NCBI RefSeq assembly: GCF_001541095.1
Contig: NZ_LMXH01000001.1
Span: 818,048 to 882,047 of the forward strand
DNA from: Paenibacillus sp. FJAT-26967
GTDB taxonomy: Bacteria; Bacillota; Bacilli; Paenibacillales; NBRC-103111
Direction: 5' to 3'
Length of the DNA: 64,000 nt
The notes beneath the pieces are model-generated. The model had not been told where the DNA came from. It was given only the letters and a program-made list of their open reading frames with translations, and made no database searches. The position numbers and the translations under genes were made by a program. Shown here piece by piece: positions 25,744-34,174 of this stretch (positions are counted from its first letter, which is position 1; each line of letters starts with the position of its first letter).

Positions 25744-25825
25744 TCCGTTCCATCCTTCCGGGGTTTTGGAATTTCTTTTAGCAACTATTATAGCACTGAT
25801 AGCCCGATTGCGTCACTTCGTTAAT

Positions 25826-25856
25826 TAAAAAAAACGCTGCCTGATTACAGGCAGCG
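25826..25856 (-). terminator. Terminator after the 108-residue hypothetical gene
   Basis: On the minus strand CGCTGCCTG and CAGGCAGCG form a perfect stem with a 4-base loop, then eight T. Confidence 0.88.
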
Positions 25857-25880
25857 GGGAAATGCGGAAATGAAGATCGG

Positions 25881-26207
25881 TCAGGACTCCATTGCTGCAT
25901 CGTAGAGCAGAAGAACTTTACGGATATGCGCAGCAAGCGATTCCCGTGAGCAGACCAGATTCACTTCGTAGTATTCCATCTCGATCAGTTCGGGATGTTC
26001 GGTAACGCGCTCAAACTGGATCTCGCGAAAGCCGATTCCGCGGTTAGACTCGCGCTCCATAGCATCAGCTACAGAGCGGAGAGCGTCAGGGTCCAGAGCA
26101 TCCTCTTCCATGTTGAGGATCATATAATGCCACATTTCATCCGCTTCTGGATCAATGGGGCGGTGGATTTGAGCAAGATGACGAAGCAGCTCTATGTTCG
26201 TTTCCAT
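25881..26207 (-). CDS. Conserved-looking small acidic protein of unknown function
   Basis: 108 residues starting METNIELLRHLAQIHRPIDPEADEMWHY. ATG 26207 follows AAAGGAG at nine bases; the extra ten codons to 26237 lack support. Two helical segments flank a central strand pair (IGFREIQFERV and EYYEVNLVCS). No signal peptide or membrane helix. I do not recognise the family. It lies downstream of the PrsW-type gene on the same strand, 97 bases away, and ends at a strong terminator, so co-transcription is possible. Confidence 0.6.
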   Translation of the reverse strand: METNIELLRHLAQIHRPIDPEADEMWHYMILNMEEDALDPDALRSVADAMERESNRGIGFREIQFERVTEHPELIEMEYYEVNLVCSRESLAAHIRKVLLLYDAAMES

Positions 26208-26303
26208 CCTTGCACTCCTTTCCATTAGCACGGGCACAGCTGATTACTGTAAGCTACAAGCTTATTGATTGGGCGCCCAGCTATCGTGCAGCCGAAGCGG
26301 CCA

Positions 26304-28532
26304 TTAGTAATCCGTACTGGAGATTTCCCTGAACGACACGGATTTACGATGGTTGTACGGGCAGTGAGAATGAATAGCCGCCAGATTTCCCTGCGCATCC
26401 GGCTGAACTCTGCCTGCAACGCCGATGATCTTGCCGTCCGGTCCGACAACTTCTTCCCGGAAGAGATAGGTGAGAAGTTGACCCTTGGGATCGGTTAAGG
26501 CTTCCAGCCGATTGCCCAGAATAGATTTGTTAAGGGCGCGTTCACCAAGCAGATCAATCTCAGCAGAGGTGTAATGCTTGGGATAGATCGTTTTGCTGTA
26601 GGTGACGGAAGAGAAAATTTCGCCCGTCAGGGGGTTATCCGCGGTCCTCTGGACCGCTACCTTGCGGATTCCGTTCTCCGGTAATTCTTCTACTGTAAGA
26701 AGCGTGTAGCTGTCACGTTCCAGCACGTGAATCAGCTCCGCCCAGTTGTGCAGGCCTTGAAAATTCCATTTCCCCCGGAAAGGGGAGGCGGAGTCAGGAG
26801 GCGTGATTCCGCCATCATGGACATGACTGCGGGTAAGATCCGTTGTGAAACGGAGAACATGTTCAGGAGCGGGCGATGCGTTCTCTTTTTCTTTAGTCGG
26901 AGGGGTTCCCCCCTCTTCCTGAGGTTCCTCCGTTTCATCTCTCTGATCCTTTTCGAATTCACTGCTCATGGAAGATGCTGTACCCGCAGTCTCATCACGA
27001 TGAAGAGACTGCTGGAGCCGTTTCATTCCTTGCTTAAGAGCCAGGGCGGCTGCATGTGCAGGGGAATGATTCAGCAAGTAGTCAAGCCCGCCGGAAAGTG
27101 AAAAAGAAGCGCCTTCCGCAGCCCCGGTGCTCTTAATAGAAGTTGCCCTTCCTCCTGCGAATGCTCTTCCAGCCGTACTCCAGAAAGGGAAGAAGGAGCA
27201 GGATAGGATGAACGCGCCGAAGAAGAAGGCTAACTTGGCCCATCCTGACTGACTGTCCCACCAGATGGAGCCTGCGCTTTGCAGACAGGACACACAAGCT
27301 GTTCCTGAAGCGCCCGATCCGGCGGCTGCCGCTTCCAAGAATGCCATTCCAGCCGCTGTAAGACTAACCGTACCTAAGAGGATGACCCCGGTGACAGAAG
27401 CGAGGGACTGCAGAGTATTCATCCGGTCTTGAAGCTCCCCGAGGCGCCTTTTGGCTTCTTTTTGGCCATAGAGCAGGGTGAAAGCTAACCTGCGGCGGGT
27501 CCGGTAGAAATGAATCAGACTGATATAACGTTCAGGCCCGTCAAGAAATGCCTTCGCAGATCGGTAAATTTCACCGGACGGCTTCAGACGCGTCTCATCA
27601 GGAAGCAGCGTCAGGCCGTTTCGGACACGGTTGAGATCATAATAATCCCGGATAATTGCGGCAATAAACATCAGCACGAACAGGATTTTCATGGAAGACC
27701 CGCTGCCGAGTGTCGTATGCAGTCCATTCAGCCATATAGTCTGACTGCCGTTATGTACGGCGTGATCGGCAATGGCCCATAGCAGCAGAAATACGGGAAG
27801 CGCATAAGCCGATGAGCCGATGGTCCGGCGTAACCGGACGGCGAAACCGATGCCCAGTGCGCATAGCGCTGTAGCTGCCGCGTGTCCGGCCCAGGACAGG
27901 GCAAGCTCCTGATCGGCGGAAGGAAGAAAGCGAAGGATCTTCCAGACCAGATAGCCGCCGGAAGCTTCATCCTGATTAAGCAGTCCGGCATTGGCTTGCA
28001 GTCTCATCAAGGTTTCCTCGACCCACTGAAAACCAGCCCCGGTTGCTCCGCCGATCAGTGCATAATCGGTCAGACTTAAAGACGTGGCTCTGCGGGAAAT
28101 CCACAGGAACAACAGAAGCGGAGACAGCTTCATCATCTCCTCCGTAATCGGTGCAACGAGCGCTGCATTCCATCTGGCGAATGCAGCCGCATCCAGCGGC
28201 ACGAAGATGACGGAGACGAGCATCGTGTTCAGCGGGGCAATAATCCATGCTCCTATAAGCAGGAATCCTGCGTAGGCGCCCCAGCTGAGTGTTTTGGAAC
28301 GGGCTAAGATCCATAGCTGCCAAATGACGTAGAATGCGGCGAGTGCCTGGAAAAGTATGAGCCGGCTCTCCTTCATTAAAAAGAAAGAGAGAATGAAAGC
28401 GGCAAGCGCGACCCAGGCAAACAGCGAATACATTTGTATAAGACGCGGAGATTTTGTGACGCTCTTTCTCCATAAGAGAAGGATTCTGTCCGCAGCCGAT
28501 CGTATTTTAAACCGTAACCCAGAGAAAATCAT
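26304..28532 (-). CDS. PrsW-type intramembrane protease fused to a long cytosolic C-terminal region
   Basis: 742 residues. Residues about 1-290 are a multi-helix membrane domain with the PrsW/CAAX-protease-like motifs: VAPITEEMMKLSP (EExxK), GAGFQWVEETLMRLQ and SWAGHAAATAL, then WAIADHAVHNG. Two or three more helices lie at about 390-460. After a charged, Pro/Glu-rich linker (about 530-590) comes a soluble region of 150 residues containing NPLTGEIFSSVTYSKTIYPK and ending with LAAIHSHCPYNHRK, which I do not recognise. PrsW proteins normally cleave anti-sigma factors and are about 220-350 residues, so this one is more than twice as long. ATG 28532 has AAAGGA upstream. Confidence 0.72.
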   Translation of the reverse strand: MIFSGLRFKIRSAADRILLLWRKSVTKSPRLIQMYSLFAWVALAAFILSFFLMKESRLILFQALAAFYVIWQLWILARSKTLSWGAYAGFLLIGAWIIAPLNTMLVSVIFVPLDAAAFARWNAALVAPITEEMMKLSPLLLFLWISRRATSLSLTDYALIGGATGAGFQWVEETLMRLQANAGLLNQDEASGGYLVWKILRFLPSADQELALSWAGHAAATALCALGIGFAVRLRRTIGSSAYALPVFLLLWAIADHAVHNGSQTIWLNGLHTTLGSGSSMKILFVLMFIAAIIRDYYDLNRVRNGLTLLPDETRLKPSGEIYRSAKAFLDGPERYISLIHFYRTRRRLAFTLLYGQKEAKRRLGELQDRMNTLQSLASVTGVILLGTVSLTAAGMAFLEAAAAGSGASGTACVSCLQSAGSIWWDSQSGWAKLAFFFGAFILSCSFFPFWSTAGRAFAGGRATSIKSTGAAEGASFSLSGGLDYLLNHSPAHAAALALKQGMKRLQQSLHRDETAGTASSMSSEFEKDQRDETEEPQEEGGTPPTKEKENASPAPEHVLRFTTDLTRSHVHDGGITPPDSASPFRGKWNFQGLHNWAELIHVLERDSYTLLTVEELPENGIRKVAVQRTADNPLTGEIFSSVTYSKTIYPKHYTSAEIDLLGERALNKSILGNRLEALTDPKGQLLTYLFREEVVGPDGKIIGVAGRVQPDAQGNLAAIHSHCPYNHRKSVSFREISSTDY

Positions 28533-28856
28533 CAGACGTATTTCCTTTCTTTGCAGCCGTTTCCAAACAGAAACCGCCACCCGGTAACTAAGAAGAAGTA
28601 AGCCAGGCAGACGGTCGTATCTGTTTACCCGCGAGCAGACCTGATCGAATCAAGCTTATGTGAGCCGGGAGCCTTGGCTGTTCTTTATAAGGATTCGTAC
28701 TCAGAACCCCAAATCAGACCACAGTATAAGGCATATGCATGGTCTTTGGCAATTCAGCGTTGATTTCTGGCTGGAAGCTGTGAGAAGGTAAGAACAGGCA
28801 ATGAGGAGATACAACGGTTCCTGCAGACAGGAATGTACGGGACATTGGAGGTTTCT
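28533..28856. other. Divergent intergenic region, PrsW-type gene / MocR gene
   Basis: 324 bases with no gene. AGACCA (28716-28721) and TGGTCT (28740-28745) form an inverted repeat 18 bases apart around a TATAAG-like element, the half-site type used by several MocR/GntR regulators, and it lies before the MocR gene. Autoregulation is a reasonable inference. Confidence 0.4.
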
Positions 28857-30401
28857 GTGAAAATTTTAATTCCATTTAACCCGGATGCACAACAGTTTTC
28901 TTATAAAAATGAAGCCCTTTATCATGCGCTCCGGGACAGTATGATTGAGGGGAAGCTCACTTACGGGACCAAACTGCCCTCCAGCCGAGAGGCCGCAAGC
29001 ACCTATGGAGTATCCCGGGGACTGGTAACGCAAGTGTATGAAATGTTAATGTCGGAAGGATTTGTAGAAGCGGTCCCGGGAAAAGGCACGTATGTTGCTT
29101 ACCGGAGTGGACCGGGCAAAACTCCTTCTATTTCTAATAATAAGGTAGAACTGTCTGTTTGGGGAAGTAAGCTGGCCGAGGCGATTCGTGAGCCGGTAAA
29201 GGCGCATGCAGGCGATGCAGGTGCACCAGTCGGCGCTAGCCTGCAAGAGACGGGTGCTGCTCCCGCAGAGCGCATCGAGTTCGAGCTGGCGGGCGCGGAC
29301 GCGGCTGCCTTCCCGCGGCAGGCGTGGAACCGCTGCCTGCACGAGCAGGTGCGCAGCAGCGATTACACGAGCAGGCCTCTGCAGGACCCGCTGGGCGATC
29401 CTGCGCTGCGCGCGGCGGTTTCGCTGCATCTGCGGCGCTCCCGCAGCATCGATGCCGATCCGGACCGCATCGCGATCGTGAACGGCTCGATGCAGGCGAT
29501 CGCGCTGACGATGCAGCTGCTTGTGAACCCGGGCGATCCCGTCATCGTGGAATCGCCCGGGTACGGCGGAGCGCGGCGGGCCGCGGCAGCCGTGGGAGGG
29601 GTGCCCGTCGATGCCGTTATCGACGAACAGGGGATTGTACCGCAGCCATGGGAAGCCCGGCTGTTGTTCGTCACCCCCGGCCGGCAGTTCCCGACCGGGG
29701 TCCAGCTGCCGCTGGCGCGCAGGCAGGAGCTGCTGCGCTGGGCGGGCAAGCGCGGTGGCATCATCATCGAAGATGATTATGACACCGAGTTCCGCTACGC
29801 GGGGCGGCCGATCGAGCCGCTGAAGGCGCTCGACCGGGAGGACCGTGTCGTCTTCATCGGCACGTTCTCGCGGACGATGTACGACGGGCTCCGTCTCGGC
29901 TACGTGGTGCTGCCGCACTGGCTGGCAGAGCCCTTCAGAGTGGCCAAGAAGCTGTATGAGCCTCATCCGGCAGCTCTTCTGGAGCAGCGCGCACTGGCGG
30001 CTTTCATGAACAGCGGCTCCTATGAAAGGCATTTGCGGCGAATGCAGCGGATCTACGGAGCCAAAGCGGCACAGCTCCGCTTAGAGCTGGAGCCATTGTC
30101 GGCTGCGTTCGAGTGGCTGCCCAACGAGGCGGGTATCCACATATTCGGATGGTGGAAGGGCGCCCCTTCTGACTACGCAGCCTTTATGGCGGAGTGCGGG
30201 CGTCGGGGTGTGATCTGGCGAGATGCGGCGCCCTATCTCGGCAATGGTTCCGGAGCTGCGGCCTGTCTGGGCTTCAGCCATTTGAGTGCCGCAGAAATTA
30301 GCAGAGGGACGGCTTTGATGGCCGAAGTGCTCCGTAATTTTTATGAACAGAAAGGTACACCGGAAGGAATCTCGTCTAAATTATGCTATGATGAGAAATA
30401 G
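28857..30401 (+). CDS. MocR-family regulator (GntR HTH plus aminotransferase fold) lacking the PLP lysine
   Basis: 514 residues. A GntR winged HTH (about 15-80: GTKLPSSREAASTYGVSRGLVTQVYEML) is followed by a fold-type I aminotransferase domain (about 130-505) with the Asp motif IEDDYDTEFRY. The site that normally reads GTFSK carries Arg: GTFSRTMYDGLRLGY, so no Schiff base can form there. MocR proteins use PLP or a PLP-amino acid adduct to control vitamin B6, GABA or other pathways; this member may sense differently. I prefer GTG 28857 (GGAGG five bases before) over ATG 28833. The middle of the gene is G+C-rich compared with the flanks. Confidence 0.85.
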   Translation: MKILIPFNPDAQQFSYKNEALYHALRDSMIEGKLTYGTKLPSSREAASTYGVSRGLVTQVYEMLMSEGFVEAVPGKGTYVAYRSGPGKTPSISNNKVELSVWGSKLAEAIREPVKAHAGDAGAPVGASLQETGAAPAERIEFELAGADAAAFPRQAWNRCLHEQVRSSDYTSRPLQDPLGDPALRAAVSLHLRRSRSIDADPDRIAIVNGSMQAIALTMQLLVNPGDPVIVESPGYGGARRAAAAVGGVPVDAVIDEQGIVPQPWEARLLFVTPGRQFPTGVQLPLARRQELLRWAGKRGGIIIEDDYDTEFRYAGRPIEPLKALDREDRVVFIGTFSRTMYDGLRLGYVVLPHWLAEPFRVAKKLYEPHPAALLEQRALAAFMNSGSYERHLRRMQRIYGAKAAQLRLELEPLSAAFEWLPNEAGIHIFGWWKGAPSDYAAFMAECGRRGVIWRDAAPYLGNGSGAAACLGFSHLSAAEISRGTALMAEVLRNFYEQKGTPEGISSKLCYDEK

Positions 30402-30470
30402 AGACAGGCCTCTCAGGGTCTTGTCGATGATGGTTAGGCTAAAAGAAACTTCCGTAGGAGTGATACGATT

Positions 30471-31940
30471 ATGGCAGGTTTTATTGGAGGCACCAGTATT
30501 ATTTTGCGTCTTGAAATCGTCAAAGAACGTACGAATTTTGGGCAAATTGCAACCACGATAGGCGATGCAGGCGGAGATGTGGTGGCAATCGACGTAAACC
30601 GGTCCACGAAGACGACTACGGTCCGGGACGTAACCGTTAATGTAAGCGATCAGACTCAGCACGACGCTATCATCAAAGCGTTGAACGCGCTGGACGGTGT
30701 GAAAGTAGTTAACGTGTCCGATCAGACATTCCTGCTGCATCTGGGCGGTAAAATCGAGACCACTCCCAAAATACCGATCAAAAACCGCGATGATCTGTCC
30801 CGTGTGTACACACCTGGTGTCGCAAATGTTTGCATGGCTATTCATGAAGATCCTTCCAAGGCTTACTCGCTCACCATCAAAAGAAATACGGTAGCGGTTG
30901 TATCGGATGGAACAGCAGTGCTGGGTCTGGGGAATATCGGACCGGAAGCTGCTATGCCGGTTATGGAAGGTAAAGCTATGCTATTCAAGCAATTGGCTGG
31001 GGTGGATGCTTTTCCGATCTGTCTCAACACACAGGATACGGAAGAAATCATCTCTATTGTGAAAGCGATTGCACCGGGGTTCGGCGGTATCAATTTGGAA
31101 GATATCTCGTCTCCTCGCTGCTTTGAAATTGAACAAAGGTTAATTGAAGAACTCGATATTCCGGTTTTCCATGATGATCAGCATGGCACGGCGGTCGTCC
31201 TGCTCGCCGGAATCCTGAACGCGGTCAAAGTTGCCGGGAAGAAGCTGGAGGATTGCAAGGTGGTCGTGTGCGGCATCGGAGCCGCAGGTATAGCCTGCAC
31301 CAAGATTCTCCTTGCGGCCGGGGTGAAGAATGTGATCGGCGTGGATCGGGCAGGAGCCCTGGTCCGCGGAGAAGAGTATCCTTACGAGCCGTGGAACTGG
31401 TATGCCGGGCACACGAATCCTCATGGGGAGAAAGGTAAGCTCTCCGAAGTTATCGTGAATGCGGATATCTTCATCGGGCTGTCCGGTCCGGGTGTCCTGA
31501 AAGTGGACGATATCCGCAGCATGGCTGCAGATCCGATCGTCTTTGCTATGGCGAACCCTACGCCGGAAATCTCTCCCGAGGAAGCAGAGCCATACGTAAG
31601 AGTAATGGCGACGGGCCGTTCCGACTATCCGAACCAGATCAATAACGTACTCTGCTTCCCGGGTCTCTTCCGCGGATTGCTGGACTGCCGTGCGTCGCGG
31701 GTGAATGAGCAGATGAAGCTGGCTGCGGCCAAAGCGATTGCTTCGGTCGTTTCGGATGACGAACTGAACGAATTCTATATAATACCGAGCGTATTCAATA
31801 CGCACGTAGCCAAGAAAGTACGTGAAGCCGTAATAGCGGCTGCTTTCGAGACGGGAGTCGCCCGCCGTAAAAGCGCCGATATCCGCGGCGAAGAAGAGAA
31901 TGGAGAGAAGCCGGCCGGCGGGGGATCGGGTATGCTATAA
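30471..31940 (+). CDS. NAD(P)-dependent malic enzyme with N-terminal ACT domain
   Basis: 489 residues. An ACT-like regulatory domain occupies 1-85 (IILRLEIVKERTNFGQIATTIGDAGGDVVAID). The malic-enzyme catalytic domain has LSRVYTPGVANV, VSDGTAVLGLGNIGP, FHDDQHGTAVV with the metal-binding Asp, and a Rossmann domain starting CGIGAAGIACTKI. Reaction: oxidative decarboxylation of malate to pyruvate and CO2. The ACT domain suggests allosteric control by a small ligand. ATG with TAGGAGTG upstream. The GAF-type reductase starts 42 bases downstream and may be co-transcribed. Confidence 0.92.
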   Translation: MAGFIGGTSIILRLEIVKERTNFGQIATTIGDAGGDVVAIDVNRSTKTTTVRDVTVNVSDQTQHDAIIKALNALDGVKVVNVSDQTFLLHLGGKIETTPKIPIKNRDDLSRVYTPGVANVCMAIHEDPSKAYSLTIKRNTVAVVSDGTAVLGLGNIGPEAAMPVMEGKAMLFKQLAGVDAFPICLNTQDTEEIISIVKAIAPGFGGINLEDISSPRCFEIEQRLIEELDIPVFHDDQHGTAVVLLAGILNAVKVAGKKLEDCKVVVCGIGAAGIACTKILLAAGVKNVIGVDRAGALVRGEEYPYEPWNWYAGHTNPHGEKGKLSEVIVNADIFIGLSGPGVLKVDDIRSMAADPIVFAMANPTPEISPEEAEPYVRVMATGRSDYPNQINNVLCFPGLFRGLLDCRASRVNEQMKLAAAKAIASVVSDDELNEFYIIPSVFNTHVAKKVREAVIAAAFETGVARRKSADIRGEEENGEKPAGGGSGML

Positions 31941-31982
31941 TTAGCACCAGATTCAAAGTTCATCCGAAAGCAGGCGATCCTC

Positions 31983-32462
31983 TTGTTTCAAACCGCTTCT
32001 TATGAAGGAACCCGCGAAGAGCAGTATCATCTGGTCATCGCGCAGTTGAAAGCACTAATTGACGGAGAGACGAGCCGCATTGCGAACTTGGCGAACGCTT
32101 CGGCGCTGCTCGGCCAATTTCTCCACGATATAAATTGGGTTGGTTTTTATTTGCTGGAAGGGGAGCAGCTCGTGCTCGGGCCCTTCCAGGGCCTGCCGGC
32201 CTGCGTCCGCATCCCGCTTGGCAGAGGCGTATGCGGAACGGCTGCAGAGCGGCGCGAGACGCTGGTGATCGAAGACGTGGAGCAGTTCCCGGGCCATATT
32301 GCTTGTGATGCCGCTTCCCGGTCAGAGATCGTCGTGCCGATCGTTAAGGACGATGAGCTGCTCGGTGTTCTTGACATCGACAGCCCTCAGCTGGCCAGGT
32401 TCGATTCCGTGGACCGCAGCATGCTGGAACGATTCGTTGCGGAGCTGACCGCTCAGCTGTAA
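31983..32462 (+). CDS. Free methionine-(R)-sulfoxide reductase (GAF-domain fRMsr, YtsP-like)
   Basis: 159 residues, a single GAF domain as in fRMsr enzymes. The three catalytic cysteines appear at the characteristic places in FQGLPACVRI, RGVCGTA and GHIACDAAS, and the ligand-pocket residues in LGVLDIDSPQLARFD are present. It reduces free methionine-R-sulfoxide in the cytosol with thioredoxin. The start is a TTG at 31983 with a weak AGCAGG upstream; no better start exists in frame. It follows the malic enzyme gene closely and ends at a terminator. Confidence 0.88.
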   Translation: MFQTASYEGTREEQYHLVIAQLKALIDGETSRIANLANASALLGQFLHDINWVGFYLLEGEQLVLGPFQGLPACVRIPLGRGVCGTAAERRETLVIEDVEQFPGHIACDAASRSEIVVPIVKDDELLGVLDIDSPQLARFDSVDRSMLERFVAELTAQL

Positions 32463-32470
32463 GATTATTA

Positions 32471-32503
32471 AACCTTCGCGCTTTAAGGTGCGGAGGTTTT
32501 TTT
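32471..32503 (+). terminator. Terminator of the malic enzyme / fRMsr unit
   Basis: AACCT-CGC pairs with GCG-AGGTT, followed by seven T. Confidence 0.8.
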
Positions 32504-32647
32504 GTTCATATGAGGGGCGGACGAAGAAGGTTTGGACCAGAGGGCTTCAGGAACTGGACTAATCAAATACTTCCTAAGCAGCAGCTTATGATCGACCAAC
32601 CCTCCGATCACTTCTGTCTTGCGCATATATACCTCCGGCATATTCAT
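32483..32647 (-). CDS. Doubtful 54-residue protein
   Basis: ATG 32647 has GGGAGG ten bases upstream on the minus strand. The product (starts MNMPEVYMRKTEVIGGLVDH) has no recognised family, and its 3' end runs into the terminator of the opposite gene, which argues against a conserved function. Confidence 0.25.
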   Translation of the reverse strand: MNMPEVYMRKTEVIGGLVDHKLLLRKYLISPVPEALWSKPSSSAPHMNKKTSAP

Positions 32648-32803
32648 GATGCTTGTTCCTCCCGAAAGATCGGTGAAAAGCAGAGCGAATCTTCCAAGCA
32701 GAAAATACTTTTGCTTGCAGTGAGCTGCACACATCTTAGCTCTTTGGTTGTGTGGATAAAGATACGTTCCTTTGTCTATAAAGTTACGATAAATCGCGGG
32801 CTG

Positions 32804-32833
32804 TTGACAAATCGGATGATGGATTCCTAAGAT
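32804..32833 (+). promoter_or_regulatory. Sigma-A-type promoter for the enolase-superfamily gene
   Basis: TTGACA (32804-32809), 18 bases, TAAGAT (32828-32833). The start of transcription would fall near 32840, just after the ATG at 32834, which rules that ATG out. Confidence 0.6.
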
Positions 32834-32890
32834 ATGGGTACCGGTGGAACTAATATCCGGGAATCAGGATTGGAAAATGAGGTGCACAGA

Positions 32891-34174
32891 TTGCCTACTA
32901 TTACAGGTGTAAATGTACAGATGGACAGGGAACCGCTGCTTCATCCGTTTGGTTTCAAGGGGGGACAGTTAACCGAGCTTTGGCAGCCTATCGTTAAGCT
33001 GCAAGGCGACAGAGGATACAGGGGGACTGGGGTTGGTGTTCAAAGTCCGCTCTGGTCCGATACCCGTTTGATGGCGACTCTGGGTGAGCAGGATGCCAAC
33101 AGGCTGATGATGGAGTGGACTCAGGAAGCAGCTTCCCGTCTGGAAGGGGTCACGTTTGAGCATCCGGTCGATTTGTTCGGGCAGCTTCGCTCGCTGAGAG
33201 CGGATACCTGGTTCGCTGATAAAGGGTTCGAATCCGTTCGTCCGACCTTTGTTTTGAATGCGCTTGCAGCGATTGATTTCGCAGCCTGGGTGCTGTACGC
33301 GCGTGAGAAGGGGACTTCCCGCTTCGTTGATCTGCTGCCTGAGTCCTGCACGTCCATCCTTAAGCCGGATGCCCCGGCTGTCATGACCGTCCCTGTAGTT
33401 GCTTACGGTACGAGTGACGAGGAAATCACGGAGTTGCTCATGGACGGATATTCCGTGCTTAAGATCAAGCTGGGATCGGCACCGGAAGGGTCGTCCGGCA
33501 GTGAAGATATGCTGAACTGGGACATGCAGCGTTTCCGTCATATCCACAAGCTGGTTACTTCCCTGGAGGACCGTGCACACATGCCGGAGCCTATCCGCTA
33601 TTATCTCGACCTTAACGGTCGTTACGAAGCTAAGGATGATCTGCTGCGGCTGTTGGAGGATTCGGAACGCAGCGGTTCGCTGCCGAAGGTTGTGCTGGTC
33701 GAAGAGCCGTTCCTGAGCGGCGGGGAAATAACGGTGGATGATGTGCCGGCGTGTATAGCAGCCGATGAAAGCATCCAGTCCGAAGAGGACGCACGGCACT
33801 ATATGGACCTCGGATACGGAGCGATCGCCCTGAAACCGGCTGCCAAGTCAATGAGCCTCAGCATTCAGGTGGCAGCGCTTGCATCTGAGCGCGGAGTACC
33901 CTGCTTCTGCGCCGATTTGACGGCTAGCCCGCTGCTGGTAGAATGGACGCGCGTGCTTGCTGCGCATCTGCAGCCTTTGCCGGGTATGAGCCACAGTCTC
34001 ATGGAATCGAACGGCCGGCAGAACTACAGCGGATGGGACCGCCTGGAGAGCTATCATCCAGCTGCCGGCGCTGTCTGGACAATCCCCGATAGCGGCCGGT
34101 TCCTGCTGGATGAAGCCTTTTATAAGAGAAGCGGTGGGGTCTTTGAACTTAGCGGGTATTACGAGAAGCGTTGA
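32891..34174 (+). CDS. Enolase-superfamily protein (muconate-lactonizing/dipeptide-epimerase-like)
   Basis: 427 residues. The N-terminal capping domain starts ITGVNVQMDREPLLHPFGFKGG. Barrel motifs are all present: VLKIKLG (Lys on strand 2), LDLNGRY (metal Asp), VEEPFL (Glu), AADES (Asp/Glu) and AIALKPAA (Lys on strand 6), the two-lysine pattern of MLE and dipeptide epimerases. Reaction: Mg2+-assisted proton abstraction next to a carboxylate; substrate unknown. I choose TTG 32891 with GAGGTG six bases before, because the promoter at 32804-32833 would start transcription downstream of ATG 32834. The last 26 bases overlap the convergent racemase-like gene. Confidence 0.8.
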   Translation: MPTITGVNVQMDREPLLHPFGFKGGQLTELWQPIVKLQGDRGYRGTGVGVQSPLWSDTRLMATLGEQDANRLMMEWTQEAASRLEGVTFEHPVDLFGQLRSLRADTWFADKGFESVRPTFVLNALAAIDFAAWVLYAREKGTSRFVDLLPESCTSILKPDAPAVMTVPVVAYGTSDEEITELLMDGYSVLKIKLGSAPEGSSGSEDMLNWDMQRFRHIHKLVTSLEDRAHMPEPIRYYLDLNGRYEAKDDLLRLLEDSERSGSLPKVVLVEEPFLSGGEITVDDVPACIAADESIQSEEDARHYMDLGYGAIALKPAAKSMSLSIQVAALASERGVPCFCADLTASPLLVEWTRVLAAHLQPLPGMSHSLMESNGRQNYSGWDRLESYHPAAGAVWTIPDSGRFLLDEAFYKRSGGVFELSGYYEKR

